This document shows, in pieces, positions 1 through 11,262 of a stretch of 64,000 nucleotides of DNA. Below the pieces are notes generated by a model that was given only the letters and a program-made list of their open reading frames with translations, did not search any database and had not been told where the DNA came from. This DNA comes from Trigonopsis variabilis. Taxonomy: Eukaryota > Ascomycota > Trigonopsidomycetes > Trigonopsidales > Trigonopsidaceae. The stretch's first letter is position 1, and the number at the start of each line of letters is the position of its first letter. The stretch is from the NCBI GenBank assembly GCA_003707065.3, contig PPXM03000002.1, positions 1,488,001-1,552,000 of the forward strand. The letters run 5' to 3'. Both the position numbers and the translations under genes were made by a program.

Positions 1-291
1 AAATTATATTTTTCATATTCGTATCTCCAAGTTATCAACATAAAGGTGATTGATGTCAGTAGAAAGTGAACAATCAAACAGCGAGAAGGAGCTTTCACTG
101 CAAAAACGTTAAGGTTAAAAATAGCCCAAAAACTTGCATTCTATTCCTGTTGATAAGAGCTGAGCCTAATCTCAACGAAGCTATTAAACCCGGGCGGTCG
201 GTCTGGCTTACTTGATCTGTCAGCCGCGTGAGCAGACATATAAAGAGAACCATGCTACAACGGTGCGCGAAGACTACGAACAAAGGACCTA

Positions 292-1525
292 ATGTGGATA
301 GATTATATATTGGGAGGGCTGGTTATAAGTACTCTTTCTTTCCTAGTAGTTCGTTTTCTTTACCCAAAGGGCAAATCGCCTTCCCTGCAGACATCGGTAC
401 CGAAAGCGGCACCGATAACAGCCGAAGCTGGTGATGATAAGATTCTCGGAGTATTTGAACGAGTAAGGAAGCCGATTAAGCTGGAGAACTAACTTGAAGG
501 ACCTTGTCCCTGAGGGTTATAAAGATCCTGTTATCCCTCCTGTCGACGATTCATTTGACTGGAAGACCGAAAAGCCTCGTCAGTATCGAGTGTTCAAGAA
601 TGGGCCTTATCATATGACTATGGCGCTGCAGAAATGTCCAGCTGACGACTGGTTATTAATAGAGTCATCCTATATGGTTCAGACCGATGAGAGGAAGAAG
701 ACGATCGAGGATCATCCTGATAATTCGATAGCCTATACTCCAATGGCTTTTGATGGATTATGTGAATATTATTTAAAAGCCCATAAATATCTATGTGACA
801 GATATCCTAAATATTTCGGCTTTGATTACGAGAAAGGAGTGTGGGTGAATAAGCTTCGAAATGAGAGCTTCCCTATTGATCCCCGCGAGTTCTTTGTTGA
901 CTCAGTCACCGGTAAGGTTGATCCTAATAATGTCGAGGCCGGCCTGAAGGTTGCATCATCACTCGCACACTCTACAGAGGAGGACTTTTTTATTTTGGTT
1001 GAGAATGAAGAGGGAAAATATGTACTTGCAGCTGGCGCCTCAGCCTACCCTGCCGGGTTCAGTCCCAATATGAAGTTCGGCAAAACCCTCAAGGGTATAC
1101 ACGAACCTGTTCCTTTCTATAAGGAGAAACTTGAGCGGTCGATGGACCGATTTTTTGGCAAAATCAAGGCTGGCGATTGGGTGCAACGATTCAACTGGTC
1201 CATCCAGGTTGAGGGCTTTGGTTATGCTCCTTCAGGAACTCACGCCTACAGCGACTCAGAAATTGAAGCTCTTGATCCGTCCACTCTCGACTTTTCTAAG
1301 GTTTACCTCCGTTCCGAACGCCAGATCCTTTCTCGGCTGCCGAAATGCAGGCAACTCATCTTCAATATTCGAACTTATCGTTATCCCCTTACAAATGTGC
1401 GCGAGGAAGGGCGGGCGGCTGATCTTGCTGGTGCGATCGATGGTCTTCCTGTTAAGCTAGGTTTCTACAAAATGAGACCACGATGGGGAGAAGCGGTCAA
1501 GAGTTTTCTACTGGGAAAGAGTTAA
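292..1525 (+). CDS. HODM/DUF3445 family protein, membrane-anchored, copy 1
   Basis: Two exons, 292-462 and 500-1525, give 398 aa; the 37-nt intron (GTAAGG, CTAAC, AAG end) joins codons in phase 0. Residues about 5-25 form one hydrophobic segment, so the catalytic part is probably anchored in a membrane. The rest matches the heme-dependent oxidative N-demethylase alpha-subunit-like family (DUF3445), with the conserved blocks RSERQILSRLPK and RTYRYPL near the C-terminus. Bacterial members oxidatively demethylate small methylamines; the fungal substrate is not known to me. A second copy follows at 2007 with an intron at the same codon and of the same length, so the pair arose by tandem duplication. 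The start is the first ATG in frame with the membrane segment. Family call is firm; activity is inferred. Confidence 0.85.
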
Positions 1526-2006
1526 TGGTCAATGTAATACAATTTTTATATAGATTAGTAATGAAGTAAATTCATGAAATATTTCCTTGCTAAAGTCTCA
1601 CTAGAAAAACTGTGTAACTCACAATGGGGCAAGAGCACAGTGGTTCGCAAGTGCAGAGGCTTTGTTGACTGCAAAGTCCAACTACGACCACATGCAGGCA
1701 AGGCCTCCCCATTCATTCTACCTCAACTACAGTCAAGAAAGACCGAACGTTATGATGATAACATTATAGTCCAGATAGAGAACTATGCGTTCCGCGATCG
1801 GTAATAATCAATTTCGGAAATAGATGGTCCTTAAGTCGTTTCCTCATCGGATGACAAAATTTCCGAAAGAGGCAGTTGGATGACAACCGCGCCGTGGCCT
1901 TCCCGCCTTGGGTTCTAAGCTTATCTTATCAACCCCCGAACCGCGAAAAGTGTTTGAAGGCAAAGGGGTGTGATATATAAACAAGTAAAAGTAATTCTAT
2001 GGGATC
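1526..2006. other. Spacer between the HODM-family paralogues
   Basis: This 481-nt gap must hold the 3' end of copy 1 and the promoter of copy 2. A 76-codon open frame at 1574-1804 has no recognisable features and I do not call it a gene. No repeat or RNA gene seen. Confidence 0.5.
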
Positions 2007-3318
2007 ATGTTTTTGGTGATTATAGGAGCAGTACTAGCGTTTGCTAGTCTTCTGGTTATTCAAGGTCTCTTTCCCAAGACAAACAAGACAATCAAGCAAG
2101 CTGTCAAGGAGCCGGCAGTCCAAGTCCCAGTTGAAACAGCTAAAGAGCGAGTTAGTAACCAAAGCTGAAGTGAGCTCTAATGACTAGATTCTTGTTCCAC
2201 ATGACTATAAGGATCCTATTATTCCTGCGGTTGACGAGTCTTTCGATTGGCAGACTACGCCTGTCCGACAATACCGTCCATTCAAAAATGGTCCATATCA
2301 TATGACCATGGCTCTCCAGAAATGCCCTCCGGAAGACTGGCTATTGCTGGAAAAGACATATCTCGATCAAACTTCTTATAGAGCACAAGTGGTCAGAGAC
2401 CATCCTGACAATACTTTGGCATATATCCCTGAGGCTTTCGCAGGTTTATGTGAGCTGTACACTAAAATCCTCAAGTATTACTCTGATAAATACCCCAAAT
2501 ACTTTGAAATAAATAAGGAGAAGGGCGTTTTCCTAAATAAAATTCGACAAGAAGAGATTGCTCTAGACCCGACAGATTATTTTCTCAATCCGGAAACTAA
2601 AGCTATCGATCCTGGGTATATTAGTGGGGGTAAAAAACTGGTTCGGACGTTAGCGTCAACTATGGAAGAGGACTTTTTCGTCCTGGTGGAGAATGAGAAT
2701 CAGGAATATGTAGCTGCCGCTGCAGTGACGGCCTTTCCAGCAGGATTCAACCCTAAGATGAAGTTTGGAAGGACTCTGAAGCAAGTCCATGAGCCAATTC
2801 CTCATTATAAGGAGAAATTAGAGAAGTCGATGGACCGTTTTTTCGGAAAAATCAAAGCTGGGGAATGGGTCCAGCGGTTCAACTGGTCAATTCAGGTTGC
2901 AGGTAACCTTTATTCACCAGCCGGTAATCATGCTTATGAAGGGGACCAGATCGTTAAGCTAGAGCCCGAAGATGTCGATTTCTCAAAAGTCTATCTCCGA
3001 AGCGAACGACAAATTCTCAGTCGTTTACCGAAAACCAAGGCTCTCTTTTTTACTGTTAGGACTTATCGATATCCCTTAACCGAACTTCGTGCCGAAAATA
3101 GAGGCCCCGACCTAGCAGGCGCGATCGATGGTCTGCCTGTCAAGCTTGGATTCTATAAGATGCGTCCTCGCTGGGGTGAGGCTGCCAAGGCGTTCTTATT
3201 AGGAAAGAGTGATGGTAAAGTGCCAGAGAAATGTGCAGAAGAGGAAGCTAAATCGAAAGCCACCATTTTCAAGAACGATGTCGCTGCGCAACCTGTTTCA
3301 GTCTCGGTTCAGGCTTAG
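2007..3318 (+). CDS. HODM/DUF3445 family protein, membrane-anchored, copy 2
   Basis: Exons 2007-2150 and 2188-3318 give 424 aa. The 37-nt intron (GTTAGT donor, CTAATGACTAG end) lies after the same CGA codon as in copy 1. Residues about 2-19 form a hydrophobic anchor. The catalytic body is closely similar to copy 1 through most of its length (shared blocks such as NGPYHMTMALQKCP and DLAGAIDGLPVKLGFYKMR). It carries an extra tail of about 25 residues rich in lysine, glutamate and alanine that copy 1 lacks. The family is heme-dependent oxidative N-demethylase-like. The tail and the divergent anchor may mean different localisation, which is inference. An out-of-frame ATG at 1999 is ignored because it stops within a few codons. 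Confidence 0.85.
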
Positions 3319-3445
3319 TAGTGATTTTTGGGTAGTAAGAGGACATATAGTTTATTAATGGTTCAATTAGCACTTCATGCCCACTATCTACACAGAACAT
3401 GTTCACTCATGCGATATCAACTCAGATCTTTTTATGTACATCAAT

Positions 3446-4573
3446 CTACTTTGGAAGTCGGTCGGCTATCTTAAGAGTATCGGCTAAAACTCCCATTGCA
3501 GTGACTTCAGCCCCTGCACCGGCGCCTTGGACAATCAAAGGATTGGCTCCATATCGTTTGGTATAGAAGGCAATAACATTATCTGAACCTTTAAGAGAAG
3601 CGAACGGATGAGATAAATCATATTCCTCGATGCCAACGCTCACAGGCTTAGCGCTCGATGTATCAATCTTACCCACGTATCGGAGAACCTTACCCTTGTC
3701 AGCCGCAGCCAGTCGTTGCTTCTCGCGATCGGCATCAAAGTTTGGCAATTTAGCCAAAAATTCAGAGACCTCTTCGACCTGCTCAAGCTGACGAGGGATA
3801 AGACTTTGCACAGGGAAAGAAGTAGCAGACGAGACCTTTAAGCCACAGATACGTGCCAGAATCGTAAGTTTTCTAGCAACATCAAGCCCATTAAGATCTT
3901 CACGCGGATCAGGCTCCGTGTAACCGAGCTCCTTTGCTTTGGTCACTACTTGAGAAAAGGCAGGAGCGGAAGATTGAGCAGTAGAAAACTCATTGAAGAT
4001 ATAAGAAAGAGTTCCTGAGACAATGCCTTCAATCTTTAGTATTTCGTCACCGGTATTGACTAGATCGCGAAGGGTAGAGATGATTGGGAGACCAGCACCC
4101 ACGGTAGCTTCATGGTAGACCAAGCCACCAGAAGGCGAAGCTGAAGCAGACCAGATGTGATTCCAAAGAGCTAAATCAGAAGAAAAGGCTTTCTTATTGG
4201 GAGTTGCAATCGAGATACCTTGACTGATAAGAATGGGATAGGCCTGGGCAATAGCTTCCGATGAAGTGTTATCAACCAAGATCACTGGTAAAGGGGATTT
4301 TTCCAAGTACGCAGCTAAATCACCCGTAGAGAGAGCTGAACCGTCTTTCGTAGCAGCAAGATCAGTTTTCCACGTAGCCATGTTCAACGGAGCATAAGAT
4401 GAACTAATTAGTGCTCTCGAAGATCGGGCAATTAGGATAACATTGAATTTCACCGAGGATTTTAAAGCCTGGAGCTGGTTTATAAACGCTCCTCCGACCA
4501 ATCCCGAGCCTAGAAGTTAGTTTTGCCAATTGATATTCTTACCAATAATTGCGACATTGACTGCTTTACTCAT
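3446..4573 (-). CDS. HOM6: Homoserine dehydrogenase
   Basis: Exon 1 is 4573-4543 (31 nt) and exon 2 is 4509-3446, separated by a 33-nt intron ending CTAACTTCTAG; the product is 364 aa, near the usual 359 of yeast Hom6. The splice rebuilds the NAD(P)-binding start VAIIGSGLVGG. The core has EATVGAGLPII, the homoserine dehydrogenase signature around GYTEPDPREDLNGLDVARK, and the C-terminal NAD-contact block GAGAGAEVTAMGVLAD. It reduces aspartate semialdehyde to homoserine in the threonine/methionine pathway in the cytosol. No N-terminal aspartokinase is fused, as is usual in fungi. It diverges from the HMG-CoA synthase gene across a 768-nt spacer. Confidence 0.95.
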
Positions 4574-5341
4574 GGTGTAACGATGAGAATTCGCTCGGGG
4601 CCAGCTGACAAGAAAAAAGACATTAACCGTTGTTATGTCAACCCACTCAAACCAAGAAGAACCAGAAAGTGAGGACTATAGGATATCCCTGAAAACGGAA
4701 GAGTATGCTGTATTCTCTCCTAGGAATTGTCCGCTGAGAAAAGTGTTCTATTTCCTAAGGAAGGGTGAAGGGGTTCTGGTATCGTAAATAGTCTTGAGTC
4801 GAGTGATACTACTCATAACAGGTTCATTCTCGGCTAAATAATAAGCTCATTGTATTGTAGATTATTGAGAATAGTGTGCAAGGGTCTACAGAAGACAGAG
4901 TAAAGGAAAAGACTGATTACGACAGAATCACCTTTTGGTCCTTCTTGTTGGGTTACGTGTCCGAGTCAACGAAATCCATTGGCCCCAAAAGGGGCTGGGG
5001 CAACCAGCAAGCAGTTTCGTTTATATGTACAAAATTAGATGTACGTTAGGCAATTATTGGCAATTGAATAAAAGCTGAGATCAAGTAGTAACTATTCTGA
5101 GGACGGTCTTGGCGGTAATTTTCTCTTTAGAGTTCTCCCTGAAAGCAAAACTACCCAATCAGCAGTCTATCTGTATAATCATACAAATAATGTGAAGCTA
5201 TTTATAGGAATATAACTCGATAATCCAAGGCAAGCGTAATAATTGGGCATGTCACGTGCACGACGGTACGGAGTTACCACTCGAACCCCCTTTTGTGCTA
5301 TGATCTGACTTATCAGTCTCTCTTCTTAACAACGACCCACA
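4574..5341. other. Divergent intergenic region, HOM6 / HMG-CoA synthase
   Basis: The 768-nt region carries the promoters of both flanking genes. It contains one palindromic CACGTG box (listed separately) close to the HMG-CoA synthase side. I see no ORF, repeat or RNA gene worth calling. Confidence 0.5.
5253..5258. promoter_or_regulatory. CACGTG E-box upstream of HMG-CoA synthase
   Basis: The hexamer CACGTG lies 84 nt upstream of the start codon at 5342. Such boxes bind bHLH factors (Cbf1/Pho4 type and SREBP-type factors in fungi). Which factor acts here is unknown. Confidence 0.4.
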
Positions 5342-6739
5342 ATGTCAAGGCCGCAGAATGTCGGGATTTTAGGGATGGAAATTTATTTTCCTCGCCAGGT
5401 ATGCGCTATAGATGACTGATGACTGATTTTAGTATGTTGATCAAGCTGATCTCGAGAAATATGATGGCGTTTCGGCGGGAAAATATACCATCGGATTGGG
5501 CCAGACTAAAATGTCTTTTGTCGATGATCGAGAAGGTAAATTGGCTATTCACGTGCGATGCTCACGATAGATATTTATTCTTTGACCCTGACTGTCTTGA
5601 CCTCTTTGCTCAAGAAGTATAGCATTGATCCTAACTCAATTGGCCGTCTGGAAGTCGGAACTGAGACGCTTTTGGATAAATCAAAGTCTGTGAAGTCTGT
5701 TTTGATGCAGCTATTCAAAGACAATAAGGATATAGAGGGCGTGGATACTGTCAATGCTTGTTATGGCGGTACGAATGCTTTATTCAACGCTGTCAACTGG
5801 ATAGAATCTGCTTCGTGGGATGGCCGCTATGCCATTGTAATCGCTGGTGATATTGCTCTTTATGCTAAAGGCAATGCTCGTCCGACTGGAGGCGCTGGTG
5901 CCGTCGCCATGCTTATCGGGCCCGATGCTCCTATTGTTGTCGATGCCGTTCATGGCACTTATATGGACCATGTCTATGATTTTTATAAGCCCGACTTTAC
6001 CAGCGAATATCCTCATGTTGATGGTCAATTCTCCCTCACCTGTTACACTCACGCTTTGGACGAATGTTATCAGACTTATAACCGAAAGGCTGCTAAGAGA
6101 GGTCAAAACGTCTCACAAGGCCTTGATCGGTACGACTATGCCGTGTTCCATTCGCCTACTTGTAAGTTGGTCTCAAAATGTTATGCACGTCTGGCTTACA
6201 ACGACTTCCTCGCCAATCCCGATAAGTTCCCCGATGTCCCTGCTGACATCAAAAACCTTAGTTACGAACAGTCCCTAACAGACAAAGCGGTCGAGAAATA
6301 CTTCATGTCTCTTGTCAAGAAGCAAGCTGAAACCCGTCTAAAACCATCTCAATTCATCCCTACCAACACTGGCAATATGTATACTGCTACTACATATTCG
6401 TCTCTGGTGTCTTTAATCGCAACTACTGATCCTGCCGATCTTCAAGGCAAACTGGTTGCTGCTTTCTCTTATGGCTCTGGTCTCGCTTCCTCTTTTTACA
6501 CCTTCCACATTCGAGGAGATGTCTCGGACATCAAATCAAAAATGAATGTCCTAGAACGTCTTGAATCGCGCGTCCTGGCTACTCCTAAACAATATGAGGA
6601 AGCCTGCCACCTTCGTCATGAAGCTCATCTCCAAAAAGATTATAAGCCCAAGGGCCCGATTGATGATTTATTCCCTGGCACATACTATTTGACTCATGTG
6701 GATGATCGATTCAGACGTCACTATCTTGTTCGCGAGTGA
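5342..6739 (+). CDS. ERG13: Hydroxymethylglutaryl-CoA synthase
   Basis: Three exons, 5342-5398, 5433-5535 and 5571-6739, give 442 aa; the two introns are 34 and 35 nt. The first 19 residues include the family start [12 protein letters not shown]. The catalytic nucleophile is Cys117 in NACYGGT, followed by [19 protein letters not shown] and the late GSG loop in SYGSGLASS. The enzyme condenses acetyl-CoA with acetoacetyl-CoA to HMG-CoA, the step before HMG-CoA reductase in mevalonate and sterol synthesis. Length is close to fungal Erg13 (about 450-490). Intron 1 ends in an unusual run of repeated TGACTGA. A CYP51 gene of the same sterol pathway lies 44 kb away, but not as a cluster. Confidence 0.95.
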
Positions 6740-6964
6740 AAATATTGTTGTTTAGATAGAACTTGCATGTGTTGCTGGCGATGGTCGTAGAAAGGCACTT
6801 CGTCTGGGTAGTGTGAGATTAAACAATCCTTCTTCTCGTCTTCTAGCAGCGCGATCTTCAAAAAAGCCTGTCACGTGGCCCATCGTCATTTCCAATCTTA
6901 AGCCGTCGATCATATTTGACTCGATGATTCCGATGACTTCATCCCCAGAATCGGAAAGCTACAC

Positions 6965-6972
6965 TATATAAG
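6965..6972 (+). promoter_or_regulatory. TATA box of the Ish1/Msc1 gene
   Basis: TATATAAG lies 34 nt upstream of the start codon at 7006, so the leader is probably very short. It is the clearest TATA element seen beside a start in this window. Confidence 0.4.
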
Positions 6973-7005
6973 TCTCTGCCATCGTCAGTTTTCTGCAAGA
7001 CGGCA

Positions 7006-8541
7006 ATGAAATTCACAAGTTTAATTATTGCCTTAGGATTGGTCCTAACCTTGGTCGCTGCATCATGGTCAGATGCCTGTAAGCCGATCGATCGGGAAAG
7101 AAGATGCTAACAGTCAGTTTCCAATTGGACCCCGAATGAAATCGAATATTTCCTTCGAGATCAATTGTCTTCTTACGATGGCCCGACATCTCTGTCTGAA
7201 TTGAGAGATGCTGCTCGAAAGAGACTCGATCAAGCCTGGGAGCCTTACAGGCAGTGGAATGACAAGCAATTGAAGCAATGGCTTAAGAGCAACGCTGAGG
7301 ATATCAAATTGAGCGGCAAAGAATCAAAAGACTCGTTGGTCAAATATGTCCAGAACCGTTGGCAAGACACTGAGGAGAGCTTTACTAAGGCCCTTGACAC
7401 TTCCAAGGATTGGATCTTTGAGACCTGGTCTGAGGATAATTTGAAAAAGTTACTAGCCGAAGCCGATATCAAGGTGCCTCAGAAGTCATCTCGAGAGCAA
7501 TTGATTGACTCAATCAATTCGCATTATGATCAGATTGCAAAGAAACTTGACTTTGATGCCAACTCCCATTACTTGAATGAGAATCTGTATAAAGGATGGT
7601 CTAAGACAGATGCTGAAAAATGGCTTGAGAATAATGGCATTACTCCGACGTCGTCCAAGTTGGATGACCTTATCAAGCAAGTCAGAGCTAACTCGCGTTG
7701 GGTCTATCTCCAAAGCGCCCATAATAAGCACAAAATTGAAAAGAAGGTCAGGAGCTTTTATGATCACGTTGCAGGGAATTTGAACGCCTTGTATGATTCC
7801 GCTGGGCGCCTCCAAGAATCCGCTCTGAAATCCTGGCCGGTTGAGGACCTGAAGGCCTGGCTTGAGATTCATGGGTATCCTGTCAAGCACAACAACTATG
7901 CTGATGCCGTCAAAGCCCATTCTGATGTACTGAAGGCCGAGATTGATGCCTATAATGCAGCTTATACTGGTCGCCGCTTGCTTGATCAAACTACAGGCGC
8001 TGTTACCGGAACGCTGAACTGGTTTTGGAATAAATCTCCTGTAGTGTGGCTTTATCATAGAGCAACAGCAAAGACTGCTGAAGGTTCGAATCAGATCGTC
8101 GAAAACACCCAGGAGGCATGGGATCAGCTATTCAATTCATGGTCCACTTCAGACTTGAAGAGTTGGCTCCAGGACCAAGGCATCAAAGCGTCTGAAGGCC
8201 GCGATCAATTGATTGAAGCAGCGGACGATTATCTCAAAAAAGCAAAGAAGCAAGGAGGAAATGCCTATGACAAGGCTTCCTCCGCTGTCAGGGCTCGGTA
8301 TCAGGATATTAAGGGATCCTTCGACACATGGTCAGACGAAGACTTGAAAGCTTACCTATCATCTTGGGGTTTTGCTCCCAAGAAGGAGTCATCCAGATAC
8401 GATCTGATCAACTTTGCCAACATCTATGCAAAGGCATTCCCTCCGAGAAAGAAGACCTATTCTGAGAAAGCCTGGGATTTGCTCCGCTCTGCTTGGAGTA
8501 AGGTAGCCGGGTCTGCCACTTTGGTGAGGAATGAACTGTAA
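7006..8541 (+). CDS. MSC1: Ish1/Msc1-like repeat protein with signal peptide
   Basis: Exons 7006-7078 and 7118-8541, joined across a 39-nt intron with CTAACAGTCAG, give 498 aa. Residues 1 to about 22 form a signal peptide (basic start, then a leucine/valine-rich core, then AASWSDA). The rest is built of about seven Ish1 motifs of the form W-x-x-(D/E)-x-L-K-x-(W/Y)-L, for example WNDKQLKQWL, WSEDNLKKLL, WPVEDLKAWL, WSTSDLKSWL and WSDEDLKAYL. Ish1 in fission yeast is a nuclear-envelope stress protein; Msc1 in budding yeast affects meiotic sister-chromatid recombination and double-strand-break repair. The luminal or nuclear-envelope location is inferred from the signal peptide and from the family. 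Confidence 0.85.
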
Positions 8542-8730
8542 TCTTATCATGATTGTATGGTACATCAATTTATGTGTAAAATTCTAGTCGAGTTCTCTGG
8601 TAAGGTATATCCGTAATGCATCTAGTGGATACGATAGAATATCTTATCTCGACACAGATATTTTTATTCAATGTCTGGACATATGCAGGTAGTGAGCTAA
8701 GAGTGCAACCTCACCCAGCAACGACTTGGG

Positions 8731-9609
8731 ATGGCACTCTCAGTATTTGGCAGACACTTAGTCAACCTTTCGCGATACCGGCCGATTCTGAGAAGTACCT
8801 GCCCTCGACTGTATCTAGCTAGACCGCTTTCCTCAGAAAATCCCTTCCTGAAGTCATTCGCCGAACGGCAAGCAGAATTCAAGCAAAAAGCGTGGATAGA
8901 GTACAAGAGGAAAAAAATGGCAGATAAACGACTAGTTTGGATCGACTGTGAGGTTTGTGACGATAAGTACGTTATTGATAAATTTAGATGACTGGGCTTG
9001 ATGTTCAAAAAGATCACATAATAGAAATATGTTGTCTAATCACGGATGGTAACCTGAATCTGATCGAACCTAAAGGTTACGAGGCTGTCATACATTATCC
9101 CAGAGAAGTTATGGATCAAATGAATGATTGGTGTCGAGAACATCACGGAGCGGTGAGTTGACTTGGTAGTAAGCAGAAACTAACAGTAGTCCGGATTGAC
9201 AAAGAAAGTCATCGAATCCAAGAATACATTAAGTGTCGTCCAGGAGTCATTTCTCCGGTACCTTGAGAAGTATTCACCTAAAGGTAGTGTTTTATGTGGG
9301 AATTCTGTCCACCAGGATAGAGCTTTTCTAGTTCGAGAGATGCCTGATGTGGCTAATTATCTGCATTATCGGATAATAGACGTATCATCATTGACTGAAA
9401 TTGCAAATCATAAGGATCCTGGCATCCTTGAGGGCTTACCTGCAAAGAAGAAGGCTCATACAGCGAGACAGGATATCTTGGAGAGCATCGCCGAGCTAAG
9501 GTGGTATTATGACCACTGGCTTTTTCCTCCTAAAGAGGATTCTAGCGGCGAAGCTGAGCCTACCCATAAAAAGGCAAAGACAGAAGAAGAAACTGGAAGC
9601 AGCGCTTAG
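8731..9609 (+). CDS. REX2: Oligoribonuclease (mitochondrial DEDD 3'-5' exonuclease)
   Basis: Exons 8731-8952, 8988-9152 and 9190-9609 give 268 aa; introns are 35 nt (unusual GTTTGT donor) and 37 nt. Splicing rebuilds the DEDD motif I as LVWIDCEMTGLD, split by intron 1. The later block HTARQDILESIAELRWY holds the H-x-x-x-D of motif III. The first 35 or so residues are basic and lack acids, as in a mitochondrial presequence, matching yeast Rex2. The enzyme degrades 2-5 nt RNA oligomers and trims small RNAs. The acidic/basic tail of about 25 residues is extra. The short antisense and sense frames around 9500-9760 are shadows. Confidence 0.93.
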
Positions 9610-9777
9610 TCGACAGCCTAGAACTATTTTAGAATGGGCTAATCTTGTGTCCTGTGTATATACGTCAACGACATCATTGTATGACACTGTATCTAATCTA
9701 AATATACTCGACACTTCCAATGCTATATTCCATATGCAAAACCCGTTAAAACGAGTCATTAGGTAAGAACCCGCCAG

Positions 9778-10689
9778 TCATACCACTTTCTTCTTGAAGA
9801 ATGACGAGACGCTCTTTAGTCCTTTTGTTTCAATCTTCTTGGCCTTTTTTGGCTTCTCTTTTTTCTGTATAGGTTCACTATGTCGTTTCATATGAAGATC
9901 CTGCAGCTCCTTTTCCGCCAGTGCTTGAGCTTTAAGCTCCTTGACTTTATTCAGATAGTCTTCCAGTTCATGAAAATCAAATCGATTGATCCAAGCCTGA
10001 GATATCTGCGGGGTCAGATATGAGTTAGATACGAACTCGACAGAAATCCTAAACTTCGCTTTCTCGTGCATAATTGGATCAATATCTGACCCGTCGGGTG
10101 CTGTTAGTGGTTTCATCACAAATTGCTTCTCCAGCTCTGCTGGAAGATTTCCAGAAGCCGATCGCGCAATCCAGTCCAGGTATTTGAATACAGACTCATG
10201 GTTTATTTTGTAGTATTTCTCACCCTGATCGATAACATCGCAGATGTAAGGTAGCCATTTCTCCAGAAGTTGCTCGGGAATATTGGAGTAATTAGGGTCT
10301 ATGTTTTCTGCCAAACGGTCAAGAATAGTTTCAATTGAAACAGACCGGTCCCTTTCTGACCATAAATGGGCGAGAATTAGAAATATGGGCGAGACTGGAG
10401 TTAAGACGCAAAACTGGGGGTCTTTGACAACTGATCCTGACCCCCCAAGGCCTCTTGGAGGTGTACATAGCAGTGAGCGATATTTTTCACTCGAGTCTTG
10501 ACTTGAAATAATCTCGTATATGCCTTGAGTACCTGGATAGATCGCGTAATAAGTAGAAATACCTGTCCTTGGATGGGGCAGAGAAGCTAGAAGGGGCCTC
10601 AAACTCGTCCCGATAGTAGAGCAATCAACAGTAATCTCAGGTAAAAGGAATAGTTTTGAGTCGATTTTCATGAGCTCTTTTCTAGTCAT
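9778..10689 (-). CDS. RNH202: RNase H2 subunit B
   Basis: The product is 303 aa if it starts at the ATG at 10689, giving MTRKELMKIDSKLFLLPE, which fits the family N-terminus. The frame stays open to 10764 but without another ATG, so a short upstream exon is possible. The middle contains the triple-barrel segment (ISTYYAIYP) and the Ydr279p-type winged-helix region (LCTPP, FLILAHLW, WLPYICDVI). The last residues, GLKSVSSFFKKKVV, form a PCNA-interacting (PIP-like) motif with the paired phenylalanines, as in human RNASEH2B. RNase H2 removes ribonucleotides from genomic DNA. The gene diverges from MCM10, another replication factor. Confidence 0.85.
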   Translation of the reverse strand: MTRKELMKIDSKLFLLPEITVDCSTIGTSLRPLLASLPHPRTGISTYYAIYPGTQGIYEIISSQDSSEKYRSLLCTPPRGLGGSGSVVKDPQFCVLTPVSPIFLILAHLWSERDRSVSIETILDRLAENIDPNYSNIPEQLLEKWLPYICDVIDQGEKYYKINHESVFKYLDWIARSASGNLPAELEKQFVMKPLTAPDGSDIDPIMHEKAKFRISVEFVSNSYLTPQISQAWINRFDFHELEDYLNKVKELKAQALAEKELQDLHMKRHSEPIQKKEKPKKAKKIETKGLKSVSSFFKKKVV

Positions 10690-11262
10690 GACTTTTCGGA
10701 TCGAGCTTGTCGTATGTTGCACCCACTCTTCCAACGCGTCGACACGTCGTGAGATTTTAAGCAAGATTGACGTGACTGGCTTGAATATCTTTTAATTAAG
10801 ATCATGCTGGACAAGATATCGAGCCCTTACGCCAATAACGTCGACGCTGAGCGCAGAATCTGCGAGCTCACAGAGCAGACCGGCAAATGACTTCTTGGAA
10901 GATCTTCTCTTCTTCTAACTTGCTACAATAGTATTATTTAATTATTAATGCTATTTCATGCTACTACTAAATACAAAAACATGAGGTTTCAGCTCTCAAT
11001 TGTTATTAAGCAAGTAGCTGGTATCTTTTCTAGTTTGTACCGCCAAGTAAAATAAACTCTAACATCTCATCAAATTATGCTGAATAGAGATTCTGACAGT
11101 AGATAATCAGCTAATTTTATCTGATCAGAAAGCAGCGCACTAGCTTCCCATGATCTATTGAACACGATTGGGAGTTCATACAGGCAGGGTAACTTAGCGG
11201 ATGCGATTAATCCCCTAAATGGAAGTCTGACACTGACGCGTTTTTATTTTACCCATCGAGGC
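10690..11262. other. Divergent intergenic region, RNH202 / MCM10
   Basis: The 573-nt spacer holds both promoters. A 28-codon ORF starts at 10804 on the plus strand and a TTG-started in-frame extension of MCM10 reaches 11158; neither has independent support. No RNA gene seen. Confidence 0.45.

Noticed and set aside
1574-1804. 76-codon frame between the HODM-family paralogues
   Set aside because: No start context, domain or similarity to either neighbour.
7510-8058. 182-codon minus-strand frame opposite the Ish1/Msc1 gene
   Set aside because: Shadow of a gene with seven clear Ish1 motifs; no family pattern on the minus strand.
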